A stretch of DNA of 63,991 bases, taken from positions 1 to 63,991 of the forward strand of contig DXAK01000022.1 of assembly GCA_019117065.1 (NCBI GenBank). The letters run 5' to 3'. Made by a program: the position numbers and the translations under genes. Positions within the stretch are counted from its first letter, which is position 1; every line of letters begins with the position of its first letter. This document shows positions 53,142 through 61,970 of this stretch, one piece after another. The notes under the pieces are model-generated. The model searched no databases. It was not told the origin of the DNA and saw nothing but the letters and a program-made list of their open reading frames with translations. The stretch comes from Candidatus Mediterraneibacter pullicola. GTDB lineage: Bacteria > Bacillota > Clostridia > Lachnospirales > Lachnospiraceae.

Positions 53142-53995
53142 TTTTAAACGAGACATACACATTATCAAACGGAGTAACGATCCCGAAACTGGGACTAGGA
53201 ACATGGTTTATCGATGATGACAAGGCGGCTGACGCTGTCCGTGAGGCTGTCCGCATCGGGTACCGCCACATTGACACCGCGCAGGCTTATGAAAATGAGC
53301 GTGGAGTAGGGGAGGGCGTCCGCACCTGTGGTGTTCCAAGAGAAGAATTGTTCGTGACTACGAAGCTGGCAGCGGAAGCCAAGACCTATGGCGAGGCGGC
53401 GGAAGCAATCGACGGTTCACTCACTGCACTGGGACTGGACTACATTGATCTGATGCTTATCCACAGCCCCCAGCCGTGGGCGGATTTCCGCGGCGGAGAC
53501 TATGCTGAGGGAAACAGAGAAGCGTGGAGAGCCATGGAAGATGCGTATAAGGCGGGAAAGCTGCGCGCTATCGGCATATCAAACTTCAAGGAGGAAGATA
53601 TCGAAAATATCCTATCTTCCTGCACCGTAGCCCCGATGGTGAACCAGCTTCTTGTCCATATTGGAAATACACCCGAGAAGCTGATGGAATACTGCAGCGG
53701 GAAAAATATTCTCACAGAGGCATATTCCCCTGTGGCACACGGTGAGATCTTAAAGAGCGCACAGGTTGCCAAAATCGCGGGGAAATACAAGGTTACAGTG
53801 CCGCAGCTCTGTATCCGATATACATTGCAGCTGGGCGCGGTTTCCCTGCCGAAGACAGGAAACCCAGCGCACATGGAAGAAAACGCGGCAGTAGACTTCG
53901 TGATCTCGGATGAGGACATGGAGACATTAAAGCAGATGAAGCCCCTGAAAGATTACGGAGAATACAGTATCTTTCCTGTTTTCAGTGGAAAATAA
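53138..53995 (+). CDS. aldo/keto reductase
   Basis: NADPH-dependent carbonyl reductase, (beta/alpha)8 barrel, 285 residues. Catalytic tetrad visible: D46 and Y51 (HIDTAQAYENE), K76 (TTKLAAE) and H109 (LMLIHSPQPW). GIGLSNFKEEDI-like region GISNFKEEDIENIL near 146-160 follows. Likely detoxifies aldehydes or reduces sugars; substrate unknown. Confidence 0.92.
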   Translation: MILNETYTLSNGVTIPKLGLGTWFIDDDKAADAVREAVRIGYRHIDTAQAYENERGVGEGVRTCGVPREELFVTTKLAAEAKTYGEAAEAIDGSLTALGLDYIDLMLIHSPQPWADFRGGDYAEGNREAWRAMEDAYKAGKLRAIGISNFKEEDIENILSSCTVAPMVNQLLVHIGNTPEKLMEYCSGKNILTEAYSPVAHGEILKSAQVAKIAGKYKVTVPQLCIRYTLQLGAVSLPKTGNPAHMEENAAVDFVISDEDMETLKQMKPLKDYGEYSIFPVFSGK

Positions 53996-54036
53996 GAGTA
54001 TTAAAAAACGAGGAGCAAATAAAAGGAGGAAGGAAA

Positions 54037-54462
54037 ATGAACAAAGAACAGATCAAAAAAGAACTGGGACCAAGAGCGGTATTTGACATTGGCGAAGAAA
54101 ACAGCGCCTTCGCACAGTTTTTCGTAGGGCAGAGCTACCTCAGTATGCTGACCACGGAAGGAGTACCGATCGGAAATGTTACCTTTGAGCCAGGATGCCG
54201 CAATAACTGGCATATCCATCACGCGAAAAGCGGAGGCGGGCAAATCCTTCTCTGTACGGCAGGACGCGGATATTATCAGGAATGGGGGAAAGAAGCGCAG
54301 GAACTCCACCCCGGAGACGTCGTGGTCATCCCCGCAGGAGTAAAACACTGGCATGGTGCTGCACCGGATAGCTGGTTTGCGCATCTGGCGGTGGAAGTGC
54401 CGGGAGAAGATGCAAGAAATGAATGGCTGGAGGCGGTAAGCGATGAAGAATATAGTTTCTAA
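54037..54462 (+). CDS. cupin domain protein
   Basis: A 141-residue small beta-barrel. Two cupin motifs: GCRNNWHIHHAKSGGGQILLCTAGRGYYQEWGKEAQEL near residues 51-88 with metal-binding His (HIHH), and HPGDVVVIPAGVKHWHGAAPDSWFAHLAVE near 90-119 with His ligands. Often found with carboxymuconolactone decarboxylase-like and flavodoxin genes. The reaction is unknown. It overlaps the next gene by 20 bases. Confidence 0.88.
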   Translation: MNKEQIKKELGPRAVFDIGEENSAFAQFFVGQSYLSMLTTEGVPIGNVTFEPGCRNNWHIHHAKSGGGQILLCTAGRGYYQEWGKEAQELHPGDVVVIPAGVKHWHGAAPDSWFAHLAVEVPGEDARNEWLEAVSDEEYSF

Positions 54463-55153
54463 GTTTCAGAATACGGATCCGGAATTTGCGGAACTGATCC
54501 AAAATTTCGCATGTGACGAGGTTGTAAACAATGATGATCTGGATGATCATACTCGGATGATAGCGGTTCTCTCCACTCTTATCGGAAGCCAGAGTGTTGA
54601 TGCCTTTAAGGAAATGCTCGGTTACGCATTAGAGACCGGAGTAACTCCAGTGGAAGTAAAAGAGATCGTCTATCAGGCAGCGGCTTATCTCGGTCTGGGG
54701 AGGGTATTCCTGTTTCTTGCATGTACTAATGATGTGCTTGAGAAGCAGGGCGTCCAGCTTCCCCTTGAAGGTCAGGCGACAACGAATCCGTCAGACCGGT
54801 TGGAAAAAGGAGAGCAGACACAGGTGGACATTTTTGGCGATCAGATGCGAGGATTCTCCCAGTCCGATCCGGAGGAGAGCAGGCACATCAACAAGTGGCT
54901 CTCTGACAATTGCTTCGGAGACTATTATACCCGCACGGGCCTTGATTACAGACAAAGAGAGATGATTACTTTCTGTTTTCTTGCAGCACAGGGCGGATGC
55001 GAACCGCAGCTTACATCTCACGCAGCGGCAAATATGGGGATCGGAAATGATAAGAGCTTCCTGATAAATATTATTTCTCAGTGCCTTCCATATATCGGAT
55101 ATCCGAGAAGCTTAAATGCACTTCGGTGCGTGAACGAGGCGGCAAAAATGTAA
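54443..55153 (+). CDS. carboxymuconolactone decarboxylase-like protein, duplicated domain
   Basis: A 236-residue protein with two CMD/AhpD-like helical domains (about residues 33-100 and 135-225; MIAVLSTLIGSQSVDAFKEML and REMITFCFLAAQGGCEPQLTSHAAANM). The CxxC pair of AhpD is not seen, so peroxidase activity of the AhpD kind is unlikely; cysteines at different spots (CTNDV, GGCEP) are present. It starts within the cupin gene (20-base overlap). Confidence 0.85.
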   Translation: MKNIVSKFQNTDPEFAELIQNFACDEVVNNDDLDDHTRMIAVLSTLIGSQSVDAFKEMLGYALETGVTPVEVKEIVYQAAAYLGLGRVFLFLACTNDVLEKQGVQLPLEGQATTNPSDRLEKGEQTQVDIFGDQMRGFSQSDPEESRHINKWLSDNCFGDYYTRTGLDYRQREMITFCFLAAQGGCEPQLTSHAAANMGIGNDKSFLINIISQCLPYIGYPRSLNALRCVNEAAKM

Positions 55154-55237
55154 ACGGAACGTGATACATGCTGCCTGTCGGGAAGAAATATTATAAAAAT
55201 GGAACAGTAGATACAGACATGGAAGGAGGCTGTGAAC

Positions 55238-55717
55238 ATGAGCAGGACATTAGTAGCATATTTTTCAGCGAGCGGCGTAACCGCAAGACTTGCGGAAACA
55301 ATTGCAAAAGCGGCGGGGGCTGATCTGTACGAGATCGTTCCAAAAGTGCCCTATACTGCTGCAGACTTGAACTGGAACAATTCTTCCAGCCGGAGCAGCG
55401 TCGAGATGAACGACAAGGCTTCACGCCCGGAAATTGCGGAAGAAGTAGAAAATATGGGGCAGTATGATACCGTGTTTGTCGGATTCCCAATCTGGTGGTA
55501 TGAGGCTCCCCGCATCATCCATACCTTCCTCGAGAGCTATGATTTCTCGGGAAAGACCGTTATTCCCTTCGCCACATCTGGCGGAAGCGGTATGGGCAAG
55601 ACAAGCGATATCCTTCAGAAAACATGTCCGGCTGCAAAGGTGCTCCCGGGTAAAAGGTTGAGTGTGACCGCATCTGAAGCTCAGATTAAGAGCTGGATGG
55701 GAGAGCTCGGTCTTTAA
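55238..55717 (+). CDS. flavodoxin
   Basis: A 159-residue FMN-binding protein with a more canonical P-loop (TLVAYFSASGVTARLAETIAKAAGADLYEI), an aromatic stretch YDTVFVGFPIWWYEAPRIIHTFLESYDFSGKTVIPFATSGGSGMGK near residues 73-118, and a C-terminal helix. It is the second flavodoxin of the cluster, after an 84-base gap with GGAGG before ATG 55238. The GTG at 55232 is less likely. Confidence 0.92.
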   Translation: MSRTLVAYFSASGVTARLAETIAKAAGADLYEIVPKVPYTAADLNWNNSSSRSSVEMNDKASRPEIAEEVENMGQYDTVFVGFPIWWYEAPRIIHTFLESYDFSGKTVIPFATSGGSGMGKTSDILQKTCPAAKVLPGKRLSVTASEAQIKSWMGELGL

Positions 55718-55778
55718 GTTGCGCGGGGAAATGTCTGATAGAAAGAATGAAACTGGGATCTTACCCTGCGAATAATGC

Positions 55779-55813
55779 GAGACAGTTACCGTCAAGTGAC
55801 TGTCTCACTTTTT
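55779..55813 (+). terminator. terminator after the flavodoxin cluster
   Basis: GAGACAGTTAC (55779-55789) pairs with GTGACTGTCTC (55796-55806) with one G-T, followed by ACTTTTT. The following 55814-55919 holds no gene; an inverted pair TACTTTAC (55819-55826) / GTAAAGTA (55857-55864) and a CCGGC/GCCGG hairpin lie ahead of the macrodomain gene. Confidence 0.75.
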
Positions 55814-55919
55814 GTGCGTACTTTACCTGTCCGCGTCAGAAGATTACAATATATCTGTAAAGTAAAAACCGGCGCACATGTAATAGATGTAATGCCGGTC
55901 AGGAAAGGAGTGTGCGGCG

Positions 55920-56708
55920 ATGACGCATGAAGAACAGAGAATCTACCTGATTCAGGAGTTGCTGGCTGAAGAATCAGGATATAAAAACATTTCCATTCCT
56001 GCGGATGAGCAGGAACAAAAACATTTACTGCGCAGCCTGATGAATGTGCGTATGCCAAATCCCATCAATCAGCATTTTCTAGACATACAAGACGAATATT
56101 TACAGACAGAACGGGACATACAGGGCGTTATTGAAAGTTCTAATCTGCCTTCCATTCCCACTGATCCCCGGCTTGTTTTGTGGCAGGGAGACATCACAAC
56201 TTTAAGAACTGACGCAATCGTAAATGCTGCAAACAGTGCATTGTTGGGGTGTTTCCACCCGCTCCACGCCTGTATTGACAACATCATACATTCCAAAAGC
56301 GGTATTCAGCTACGGCTTTTTTGCGATGAGATGATGAAGGCGCAAGGACATGAGGAGCCAACGGGAAAGGCAAAGATCACACCCGCTTTCAATTTGCCCG
56401 GTAAATATATCCTGCATACAGTAGGTCCAATTATTTACGGCCCTGTCAGAAAGAAAGACTGCGATGAACTGGCTTCCTGCTATCGTTCCTGCCTGAAGCT
56501 GGCTGTAGAAAACAGCTGCAAGAGTATCGCTTTTTGCTGCATTTCCACCGGAGAATTTCATTTCCCTAACGAAAGAGCCGCTGAAATAGCAGTTCAGACG
56601 GTGACATCCTTTTTAAATACATATGAGCAGGATATCCGGATTATCTTCAATGTTTTCAAAGATCTGGATTTTCGTATTTATCAGAATCTCCTTGGAATAT
56701 CCGGATGA
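55920..56708 (+). CDS. zinc-containing macrodomain (protein-ADP-ribose hydrolase)
   Basis: A 262-residue macrodomain that probably removes ADP-ribose from proteins. A helical N-terminal part (1-80) precedes LVLWQGDITTLRTDAIVNAANSALLGCFHPLHACIDNIIHSKSG near residues 85-128. The Cys/His cluster GCFHPLHAC (111-119) matches the zinc-macrodomain type (SpyMacroD/SauMacro). Further: GKYILHTVGPI near 152-162 and CCISTGEFHFPNERAAEIAV near 195-214. In pathogenic Firmicutes this type pairs with a macrodomain-linked sirtuin and a lipoate ligase; neither is here. Confidence 0.9.
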   Translation: MTHEEQRIYLIQELLAEESGYKNISIPADEQEQKHLLRSLMNVRMPNPINQHFLDIQDEYLQTERDIQGVIESSNLPSIPTDPRLVLWQGDITTLRTDAIVNAANSALLGCFHPLHACIDNIIHSKSGIQLRLFCDEMMKAQGHEEPTGKAKITPAFNLPGKYILHTVGPIIYGPVRKKDCDELASCYRSCLKLAVENSCKSIAFCCISTGEFHFPNERAAEIAVQTVTSFLNTYEQDIRIIFNVFKDLDFRIYQNLLGISG

Positions 56709-56746
56709 AAACGGCAGATGCAATAGTAAATCTGAGGGTATGAGCC

Positions 56747-57073
56747 CTACCGGGAATTTCTCTGATAACCCTCGCCCCAGACCTTCATTGAATCAAGGAT
56801 CGGCTCAAGGCTCCTTCCCAGCTCGGTGAGTGAGTATTCTACTCTCGGCGGCACTTCCGCATAGACTTTCCGGCTGATGAGCCCGTTTTCTTCCATGGCG
56901 CGCAGCTGGGAAGTCAGTACCTTCTGAGATACATTTCCGATTGATTTTTTTAATTCGCCGAACCGTTTCGTCCCCGGAAGCAAGTCACGCAGGATAAGTA
57001 CTTTCCATTTATCCCCTATCAGCATGAGCGTTGTCTCGACCGGACATGCCGGAAGTTCTTTTATTGTAGCCAT
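56747..57073 (-). CDS. HxlR-family winged-helix regulator
   Basis: A 108-residue MarR-like HxlR transcription factor: CPVETTLMLIGDKWKVLILRDLLPGTKRFGELKKSIGNVSQKVLTSQLRAMEENGLISRKVYAEVPPRVEYSLTELGRSL is spread over almost the whole length. The conserved first Cys (CPV near residue 10) often senses reactive species. It is divergent from the flavin/ferredoxin gene with 155 bases between, so autoregulation and control of that gene are likely. Confidence 0.92.
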   Translation of the reverse strand: MATIKELPACPVETTLMLIGDKWKVLILRDLLPGTKRFGELKKSIGNVSQKVLTSQLRAMEENGLISRKVYAEVPPRVEYSLTELGRSLEPILDSMKVWGEGYQRNSR

Positions 57074-57111
57074 GATAAATTCCTCTCTTTTAAAAATACT
57101 GATAAAATCAC

Positions 57112-57190
57112 AATGGTTTCCAAAAGGGAACTACAGCACATTATTGTGCTTACTTTACGATAGACCCCTATAGTCTTACAATACCATTGT
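57112..57190. promoter_or_regulatory. inverted pair in the HxlR / flavin-ferredoxin gap
   Basis: ACAATGGT (57112-57119) and ACCATTGT (57183-57190) are an exact inverted pair 63 bases apart, and GCACA-TTAT-TGTGC (57138-57151) is a palindrome between them. These are possible HxlR sites; binding is inference. Confidence 0.4.
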
Positions 57191-57228
57191 AAACAGTGAC
57201 AGTCAACCGCGAAAGGAGAAATGTTCAT

Positions 57229-57849
57229 ATGAAAGCACAGGATTGTATTCAGATGTTAAGAGAGATCAAGGATGTGGCGTTTGCTACCGTGGATGAGGAA
57301 GGTCAGCCCCAAGTCCGTATCATTGACGTTATGATCGCAGAAGGAGAAAAGTTATATTTCTGTACTGCCAGAGGGAAAGATTTTTACCGGGAGATCACAT
57401 CGTCCCGGCGGGTAGCGATTACCGCTATGAATGAAAAATACCAGATGATCCGTCTTAAAGGAGCTGTGGAGAAACTTAACGATCAGAAAATGTGGATTGA
57501 TCGCATTTTTGAGGAAAATCCTTCCATGAATCAGGTCTATCCGGGGGAGAGCAGATATATTCTGGAGCCTTTCTCCATCGAATCAGGCGAGGGTGAATTT
57601 TTTGATCTGGGGAAAGAACCGATCTACAGGGAAAGCTTTTCCTTCGGGACAGAAGAGAACCATCCCAAGGGCTTTTATATAACAGACGGGTGCATCGGAT
57701 GCGGTTCATGCGCGAGGAGCTGTCCGCAGAAATGTATCATGAAAGGAAACCCGTACAAAATAGATTCCTCTCACTGTCTCCATTGCGGGCTGTGCGAAGA
57801 GAGGTGCCCGGTTCAGGCAATAAAAAGAATCCATTTGCCATCTTCATAA
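57229..57849 (+). CDS. pyridoxamine-phosphate-oxidase-like flavoprotein fused to a 2[4Fe-4S] ferredoxin
   Basis: A 206-residue fusion. Residues 1-145 are the FMN-binding PNPOx-like split barrel (FATVDEEGQPQVRIIDVMIAEGEKLYFCTARGKDFYREI); 150-200 carry two CxxCxxCxxxC clusters (C155, C158, C161, C165; C183, C186, C189, C193). The first segment CIGCGSCARSCPQKC and second CLHCGLCEERCPVQA are clear. It probably passes electrons between a ferredoxin partner and flavin or F420-like chemistry. ATG 57229 follows AAAGGAG. The divergent HxlR is its likely regulator. Confidence 0.9.
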   Translation: MKAQDCIQMLREIKDVAFATVDEEGQPQVRIIDVMIAEGEKLYFCTARGKDFYREITSSRRVAITAMNEKYQMIRLKGAVEKLNDQKMWIDRIFEENPSMNQVYPGESRYILEPFSIESGEGEFFDLGKEPIYRESFSFGTEENHPKGFYITDGCIGCGSCARSCPQKCIMKGNPYKIDSSHCLHCGLCEERCPVQAIKRIHLPSS

Positions 57850-57938
57850 ACTTTATGTATAATCTACATGTATCAAAGAGAGATCGTATCGAGCGGTACG
57901 GTCTCTTGTGGTGTGGAAAAACCTTTGTAGGAGAGATC

Positions 57939-59804
57939 ATGCGAAAATTAGCGTTAAGTGATGAAATACTGTTAAATATTGAAAAGCCTGCCCGCTATAT
58001 CGGCGGAGAGGTAAATTCGGTAATGAAAGATAAGAACCGGGTGGACATCCGTTTTGCCATGTGCTTTCCGGACGTCTATGAGATCGGCATGTCCCATCTT
58101 GGCATCCAGATCCTCTACGATATGTTCAACCGCAGGGAAGACGTGTGGTGCGAGAGAGTGTACTCGCCGTGGCTGGATCTGGATAAAGTGATGCGCAAGA
58201 AAGATATCCCTCTTTTTGCATTGGAATCTCAGGATCCGGTCCGGGAGTTCGATTTTCTGGGAATCACGATCCAGTTTGAGATGTGCTATACAAATATTCT
58301 TCAAATCTTAGACCTAAGCCGCATCCCGCTCCATGCCAATGAGCGATCAAAGGACGATCCCTTTGTCATCGGCGGCGGTCCCTGCACCTACAATCCAGAG
58401 CCTATTGCAGACTTTTTGGACATTATTTATATAGGGGAGGGGGAGACCGTCTACGACCAGCTTTTTGACGCATATAAAGAGTGGAAGGCATCTGGAAAGA
58501 GTAGGCGCGAGTTCCTTGAGAGAGCAGCGCATATCGAAGGTCTGTATGTACCGATGTTTTACAACGTATCGTATAACGGGGACGGCACAATAAAAGCGTT
58601 TATACCCGGCAATGAGCATGCCCCTGCAAAGGTAAAAAAGCAGGTTATCATGGATGTAACGGACTGTCCTTATCCGATGAAGCCTGTTGTTCCCTTCATT
58701 AAGGCGACTCAGGACCGTGTCGTACTTGAGATCCAGAGAGGGTGTATCCGAGGATGTCGTTTCTGTCAGGCGGGAATGATCTACCGGCCGACCAGGGAAC
58801 GTGATGTGGAACGGCTCAAAGAATATGCCCGCGCCATGCTTAAAAACACTGGACATGAAGAAATTTCCTTAAGTTCCCTAAGTTCTAGCGATTACTCTAA
58901 ATTAAAAGAACTGGTCACATTTCTTATCGATGAATTTAAGGACAAAGGAATCAATATCTCTCTTCCTTCGCTCCGCATCGACGCTTTCTCCCTCGACGTG
59001 ATGAGTAAGGTTCAGGATATCCGCAAGAGTAGTCTTACCTTCGCACCGGAAGCCGGATCCCAGAGGATGCGCAATGTCATCAACAAAGGGCTGACAGAGG
59101 AAGATATTCTAGACGGGGCGGGACAGGCGTTCGAAGGCGGCTGGAATAAAGTAAAGCTGTACTTTATGCTGGGGCTTCCCACAGAGACAGAGGAGGATAT
59201 GCGTGAGATCGCCCAGCTGTCCGACCGTGTGGCGCGAAGATATTATGAAATTCCGAAAGAGGAAAGAAACGGAAAATGCCAGATTACGGCAAGTTCTTCT
59301 TTCTTTGTCCCAAAGCCTTTCACGCCGTTCCAGTGGGCATCCATGCTTCCTGCGGAGGAGTATATGCGACGGGCTTCTGTGGTAAAAGAGGAGTTTCAGG
59401 CACAGCTAAACCGCAAGAGCCTAAAATACAACTGGCACGACGCCCAGACTACGGTGCTAGAAGGAGTCATGGCAAGAGGCGACCGTAAGATAAGCGCTGT
59501 CATCGAAGAAGCGTACAGGCTTGGCTGCTTGTTTGATTCATGGACAGAGAGCTTCCGCAATGATCTGTGGATGCAGGCCTTTGAAAATACAGGCGTGGAG
59601 ATCGGTTTTTACAATCTGCGCCAGAGAGATGCGGATGAGATCTTTCCGTGGGATTTTATCGATATCGGGGTTAGCCGGCGTTTCCTGTACAAAGAGTGGG
59701 AACGAGCCATGAGAGCGGAGGTTACGCCAAACTGCCGGATGCAGTGCTCTGGCTGCGGCGCCGCGTCGTTCGGAGGAGGTGTCTGCTATGAAGGCAAGAA
59801 TTAA
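57939..59804 (+). CDS. TIGR03960 B12-binding radical SAM protein
   Basis: A 621-residue enzyme: N-terminal B12-like binding domain (MCFPDVYEIGMSHLGIQILYDMF; GGGPCTYNPEPIADFLDI) and radical SAM core with CIRGCRFC near residues 265-272. It is found together with DUF2344 and RNase E/G and before rplU in many Firmicutes; its reaction is unknown. ATG 57939 has AGGAGA 5 bases upstream; the long in-frame start at 57690 overlaps the ferredoxin gene and is not conserved. It overlaps the next gene by 17 bases. Confidence 0.92.
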   Translation: MRKLALSDEILLNIEKPARYIGGEVNSVMKDKNRVDIRFAMCFPDVYEIGMSHLGIQILYDMFNRREDVWCERVYSPWLDLDKVMRKKDIPLFALESQDPVREFDFLGITIQFEMCYTNILQILDLSRIPLHANERSKDDPFVIGGGPCTYNPEPIADFLDIIYIGEGETVYDQLFDAYKEWKASGKSRREFLERAAHIEGLYVPMFYNVSYNGDGTIKAFIPGNEHAPAKVKKQVIMDVTDCPYPMKPVVPFIKATQDRVVLEIQRGCIRGCRFCQAGMIYRPTRERDVERLKEYARAMLKNTGHEEISLSSLSSSDYSKLKELVTFLIDEFKDKGINISLPSLRIDAFSLDVMSKVQDIRKSSLTFAPEAGSQRMRNVINKGLTEEDILDGAGQAFEGGWNKVKLYFMLGLPTETEEDMREIAQLSDRVARRYYEIPKEERNGKCQITASSSFFVPKPFTPFQWASMLPAEEYMRRASVVKEEFQAQLNRKSLKYNWHDAQTTVLEGVMARGDRKISAVIEEAYRLGCLFDSWTESFRNDLWMQAFENTGVEIGFYNLRQRDADEIFPWDFIDIGVSRRFLYKEWERAMRAEVTPNCRMQCSGCGAASFGGGVCYEGKN

Positions 59805-60531
59805 GTTTAGGAAATACGGCGCCATGCGCTTCATCGGGCATCTGGATGTGATGCGTTTCTTTCAGAAGCTCATGCGGCGGGCAGATATCCCCATCGCGTT
59901 TACCGGGGGATACAGCCCCCACATGATCATGTCCTTTGCAAGCCCCTTAGGGATCGGGCTTACCAGCGACGGAGAGTATATGGATATCGAGCTGACCGCA
60001 CCTGTATGTAGCGCCGAAGCCGTAAAACGAATGAATGATGAGTGTGTAGAAGGAATCGAGATCATAAGCCTTAGGCAGATTTCAGATGAAAAGAAGCAGA
60101 GTGGTATGACAATCCTTGCCGCGGCTGATTATCTCGTGTCCTTAAAGAAGGGAACCCTGCCTTCGGACTGGAAAGAGAGCTTTAGGCGCTTTATCACCCA
60201 GTCAGAAATCCGCGTTGTCAAACAGACGAAACGAAGCGAGAAAGAAGTGGATATCCGACCTTTGATCTATGACTGGGAATTCAAAGACAGCGGAATCTTC
60301 CTGAAGCTGGCGGCAGGAAGCAGCGAGAACTTAAAACCGGATCTTGTTATGGATACGTACCTTTCCTGTATTTTCATGGAAGATGAGGACGGCGTATGTC
60401 TCCCGGGGATAAGGCAGAGTGTACAAGATGAACCTGTATTCGCCTATCACAGACTTGAGATGTATGCCGATATAGGAGAGGGCACGGCAAGCAGACTTGT
60501 CTCTCTTGAATCTCTTGGACAGGAGATCTAA
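59788..60531 (+). CDS. TIGR03936 (DUF2344) protein
   Basis: A 247-residue partner of the radical SAM protein. The N-terminal KARIKFRKYGAMRFIGHLDVMRFFQKLMRRADIPIAFTGGYSPHMIMSFASPLGIGLTSDGEYMDIEL pattern is the family's hallmark. The family may act on RNA or ribosomal protein; not established. ATG 59788 follows GGAGGAGG inside the end of the radical SAM gene, so it is translationally coupled. Confidence 0.9.
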   Translation: MKARIKFRKYGAMRFIGHLDVMRFFQKLMRRADIPIAFTGGYSPHMIMSFASPLGIGLTSDGEYMDIELTAPVCSAEAVKRMNDECVEGIEIISLRQISDEKKQSGMTILAAADYLVSLKKGTLPSDWKESFRRFITQSEIRVVKQTKRSEKEVDIRPLIYDWEFKDSGIFLKLAAGSSENLKPDLVMDTYLSCIFMEDEDGVCLPGIRQSVQDEPVFAYHRLEMYADIGEGTASRLVSLESLGQEI

Positions 60532-60625
60532 GAAATTTGCTCAGAAAAAGTCTCTATGTTGAAAAATCATTTGTCAAAAGGAGCCAGTTGTGAAGCGTAA
60601 TTCCTAAAAAGACAGGAGGAGAATC

Positions 60626-61858
60626 ATGGAGCGCAGGATCCTGATGGAAAAAAGAGATAACCGTATACGGACTTATTTTCTCGAGGACGGGGATATCGTT
60701 GAGATACACAGCACACTTGCCTGCGAGGGAACTTCGGAAGCTTATAGGCTCGGCGACGTCTATATTGGAAAGGTGAAAAATATCGTTCCAAATATCGGTG
60801 CGGCCTTTGTAGAGATCGGGGGCAGCGTCAATTGCTACTTTGATATGAAGGACGCCCAAAACGCCTTCTTCACTTATAAAGCAGGCGGAAAAACGATCTG
60901 TATTGGTGATGAGCTTGTGGTCCAAGTCAGCCGGGAAGCGGCAAAAAGCAAAGCGCCCACTGTGACTGGAAATATCAGTTTTACAGGGAGATACGCGGTG
61001 ATCACCCACGGAAATACAAGGATCGGGGTATCTTCCAAGATTCCGAAGGCACAAAGAGATATATACAAGGAGAAATTAAGCGAATATCAGAATGACCGAT
61101 TCGGTATCATCGTGCGGACAAATGCCAAAGACGTTCCTTTTAGAGAAGTGAGCGAGGAGATAAGCGCTCTGAAGGCAGAATATGAGGCTTTATTTTCCGC
61201 CGCGGCAACACGGACTTGTTTTTCCTGTCTGAAGTCTGCCCCGCCTTCCTATATTTCAAATTTGAAGAATGTCTATATGGACGGAATGAAAGAGATTGTT
61301 GTCGGGGAGGAAGAATTGTATACAAGAATACAATCATATTTCCGTTCGGAGCTTCCAGATAAACTAGATCTTCTAAAACTTTATAACGATCCTTCTTTTC
61401 CTCTCGATAAGCTGTACAGCACGCAAACTGTCCTTGAGAAAGCATTGAAAGAGCGGGCGTGGCTACGGACCGGAGGATATCTTATTATACAGCCCACGGA
61501 AGCCTTGACCGTCATAGACGTAAATTCGGGGAAGGCTGCCGCCAAGGCAAGAAGCCGGGTGGACAGCGAAGAGGGCGCTCTAAAAGTGAATTTGGAAGCG
61601 GCAAGAGAGATTGCAAAACAAATAAGACTGAGGAACCTATCGGGCATTATTATCGTGGATTTTATCAATATGGAATCTGAGGAAAACACCCAGAGGCTTC
61701 TCCGAGAATTCCGTTTTCACCTTGCAAAAGATCCGATCCAAACGACACTTGTGGATATTACACCTTTGGGACTGGTGGAGATCACGAGGAAAAAAGTCAG
61801 AAAACCCCTTTGCGAAGAGGAAAATTTTCATTTACAAGCCGGCCAAGAAGCGTTATAA
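60626..61858 (+). CDS. rng: ribonuclease E/G family protein
   Basis: A 410-residue RNase G-like endoribonuclease. S1-like N-domain (YRLGDVYIGKVKNIVPNIGAAFVEIGGSVNCYFDMKD) and the catalytic DNase I-like domain with metal Asp residues in LTVIDVNSGKA near residues 291-301 and IIVDFINMESE near 336-346. It is shorter than E. coli RNase G and lacks the zinc-link CxxC, so oligomeric form is uncertain. It completes the TIGR03960-TIGR03936-rng module, 94 bases behind DUF2344 with GGAGGAG. Confidence 0.9.
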   Translation: MERRILMEKRDNRIRTYFLEDGDIVEIHSTLACEGTSEAYRLGDVYIGKVKNIVPNIGAAFVEIGGSVNCYFDMKDAQNAFFTYKAGGKTICIGDELVVQVSREAAKSKAPTVTGNISFTGRYAVITHGNTRIGVSSKIPKAQRDIYKEKLSEYQNDRFGIIVRTNAKDVPFREVSEEISALKAEYEALFSAAATRTCFSCLKSAPPSYISNLKNVYMDGMKEIVVGEEELYTRIQSYFRSELPDKLDLLKLYNDPSFPLDKLYSTQTVLEKALKERAWLRTGGYLIIQPTEALTVIDVNSGKAAAKARSRVDSEEGALKVNLEAAREIAKQIRLRNLSGIIIVDFINMESEENTQRLLREFRFHLAKDPIQTTLVDITPLGLVEITRKKVRKPLCEEENFHLQAGQEAL

Positions 61859-61862
61859 TATG

Positions 61863-61914
61863 TTACCGTGAGTGCGTCTGGCCGGCGCCGGTCCTCTCTA
61901 TCCGGCCATGGTAA
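61863..61914 (+). other. two-part hairpin between rng and lysC
   Basis: TTACC (61863-61867) with GGTAA (61910-61914), and TGGCCGG (61879-61885) with CCGGCCA (61902-61908), could pair at once. No T-run follows. It may affect read-through to the aspartate kinase gene. Confidence 0.4.
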
Positions 61915-61970
61915 AAGTAAGAAGAGGATTTTGTTCGTATGATATTTCTACATTTGGAGGAAAAGAAAGA

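Noticed and set aside
61859..61970. possible lysine riboswitch ahead of lysC
   Set aside because: About 110 bases with a simple two-part hairpin is too short for the L-box, and its conserved junction sequences are not seen.
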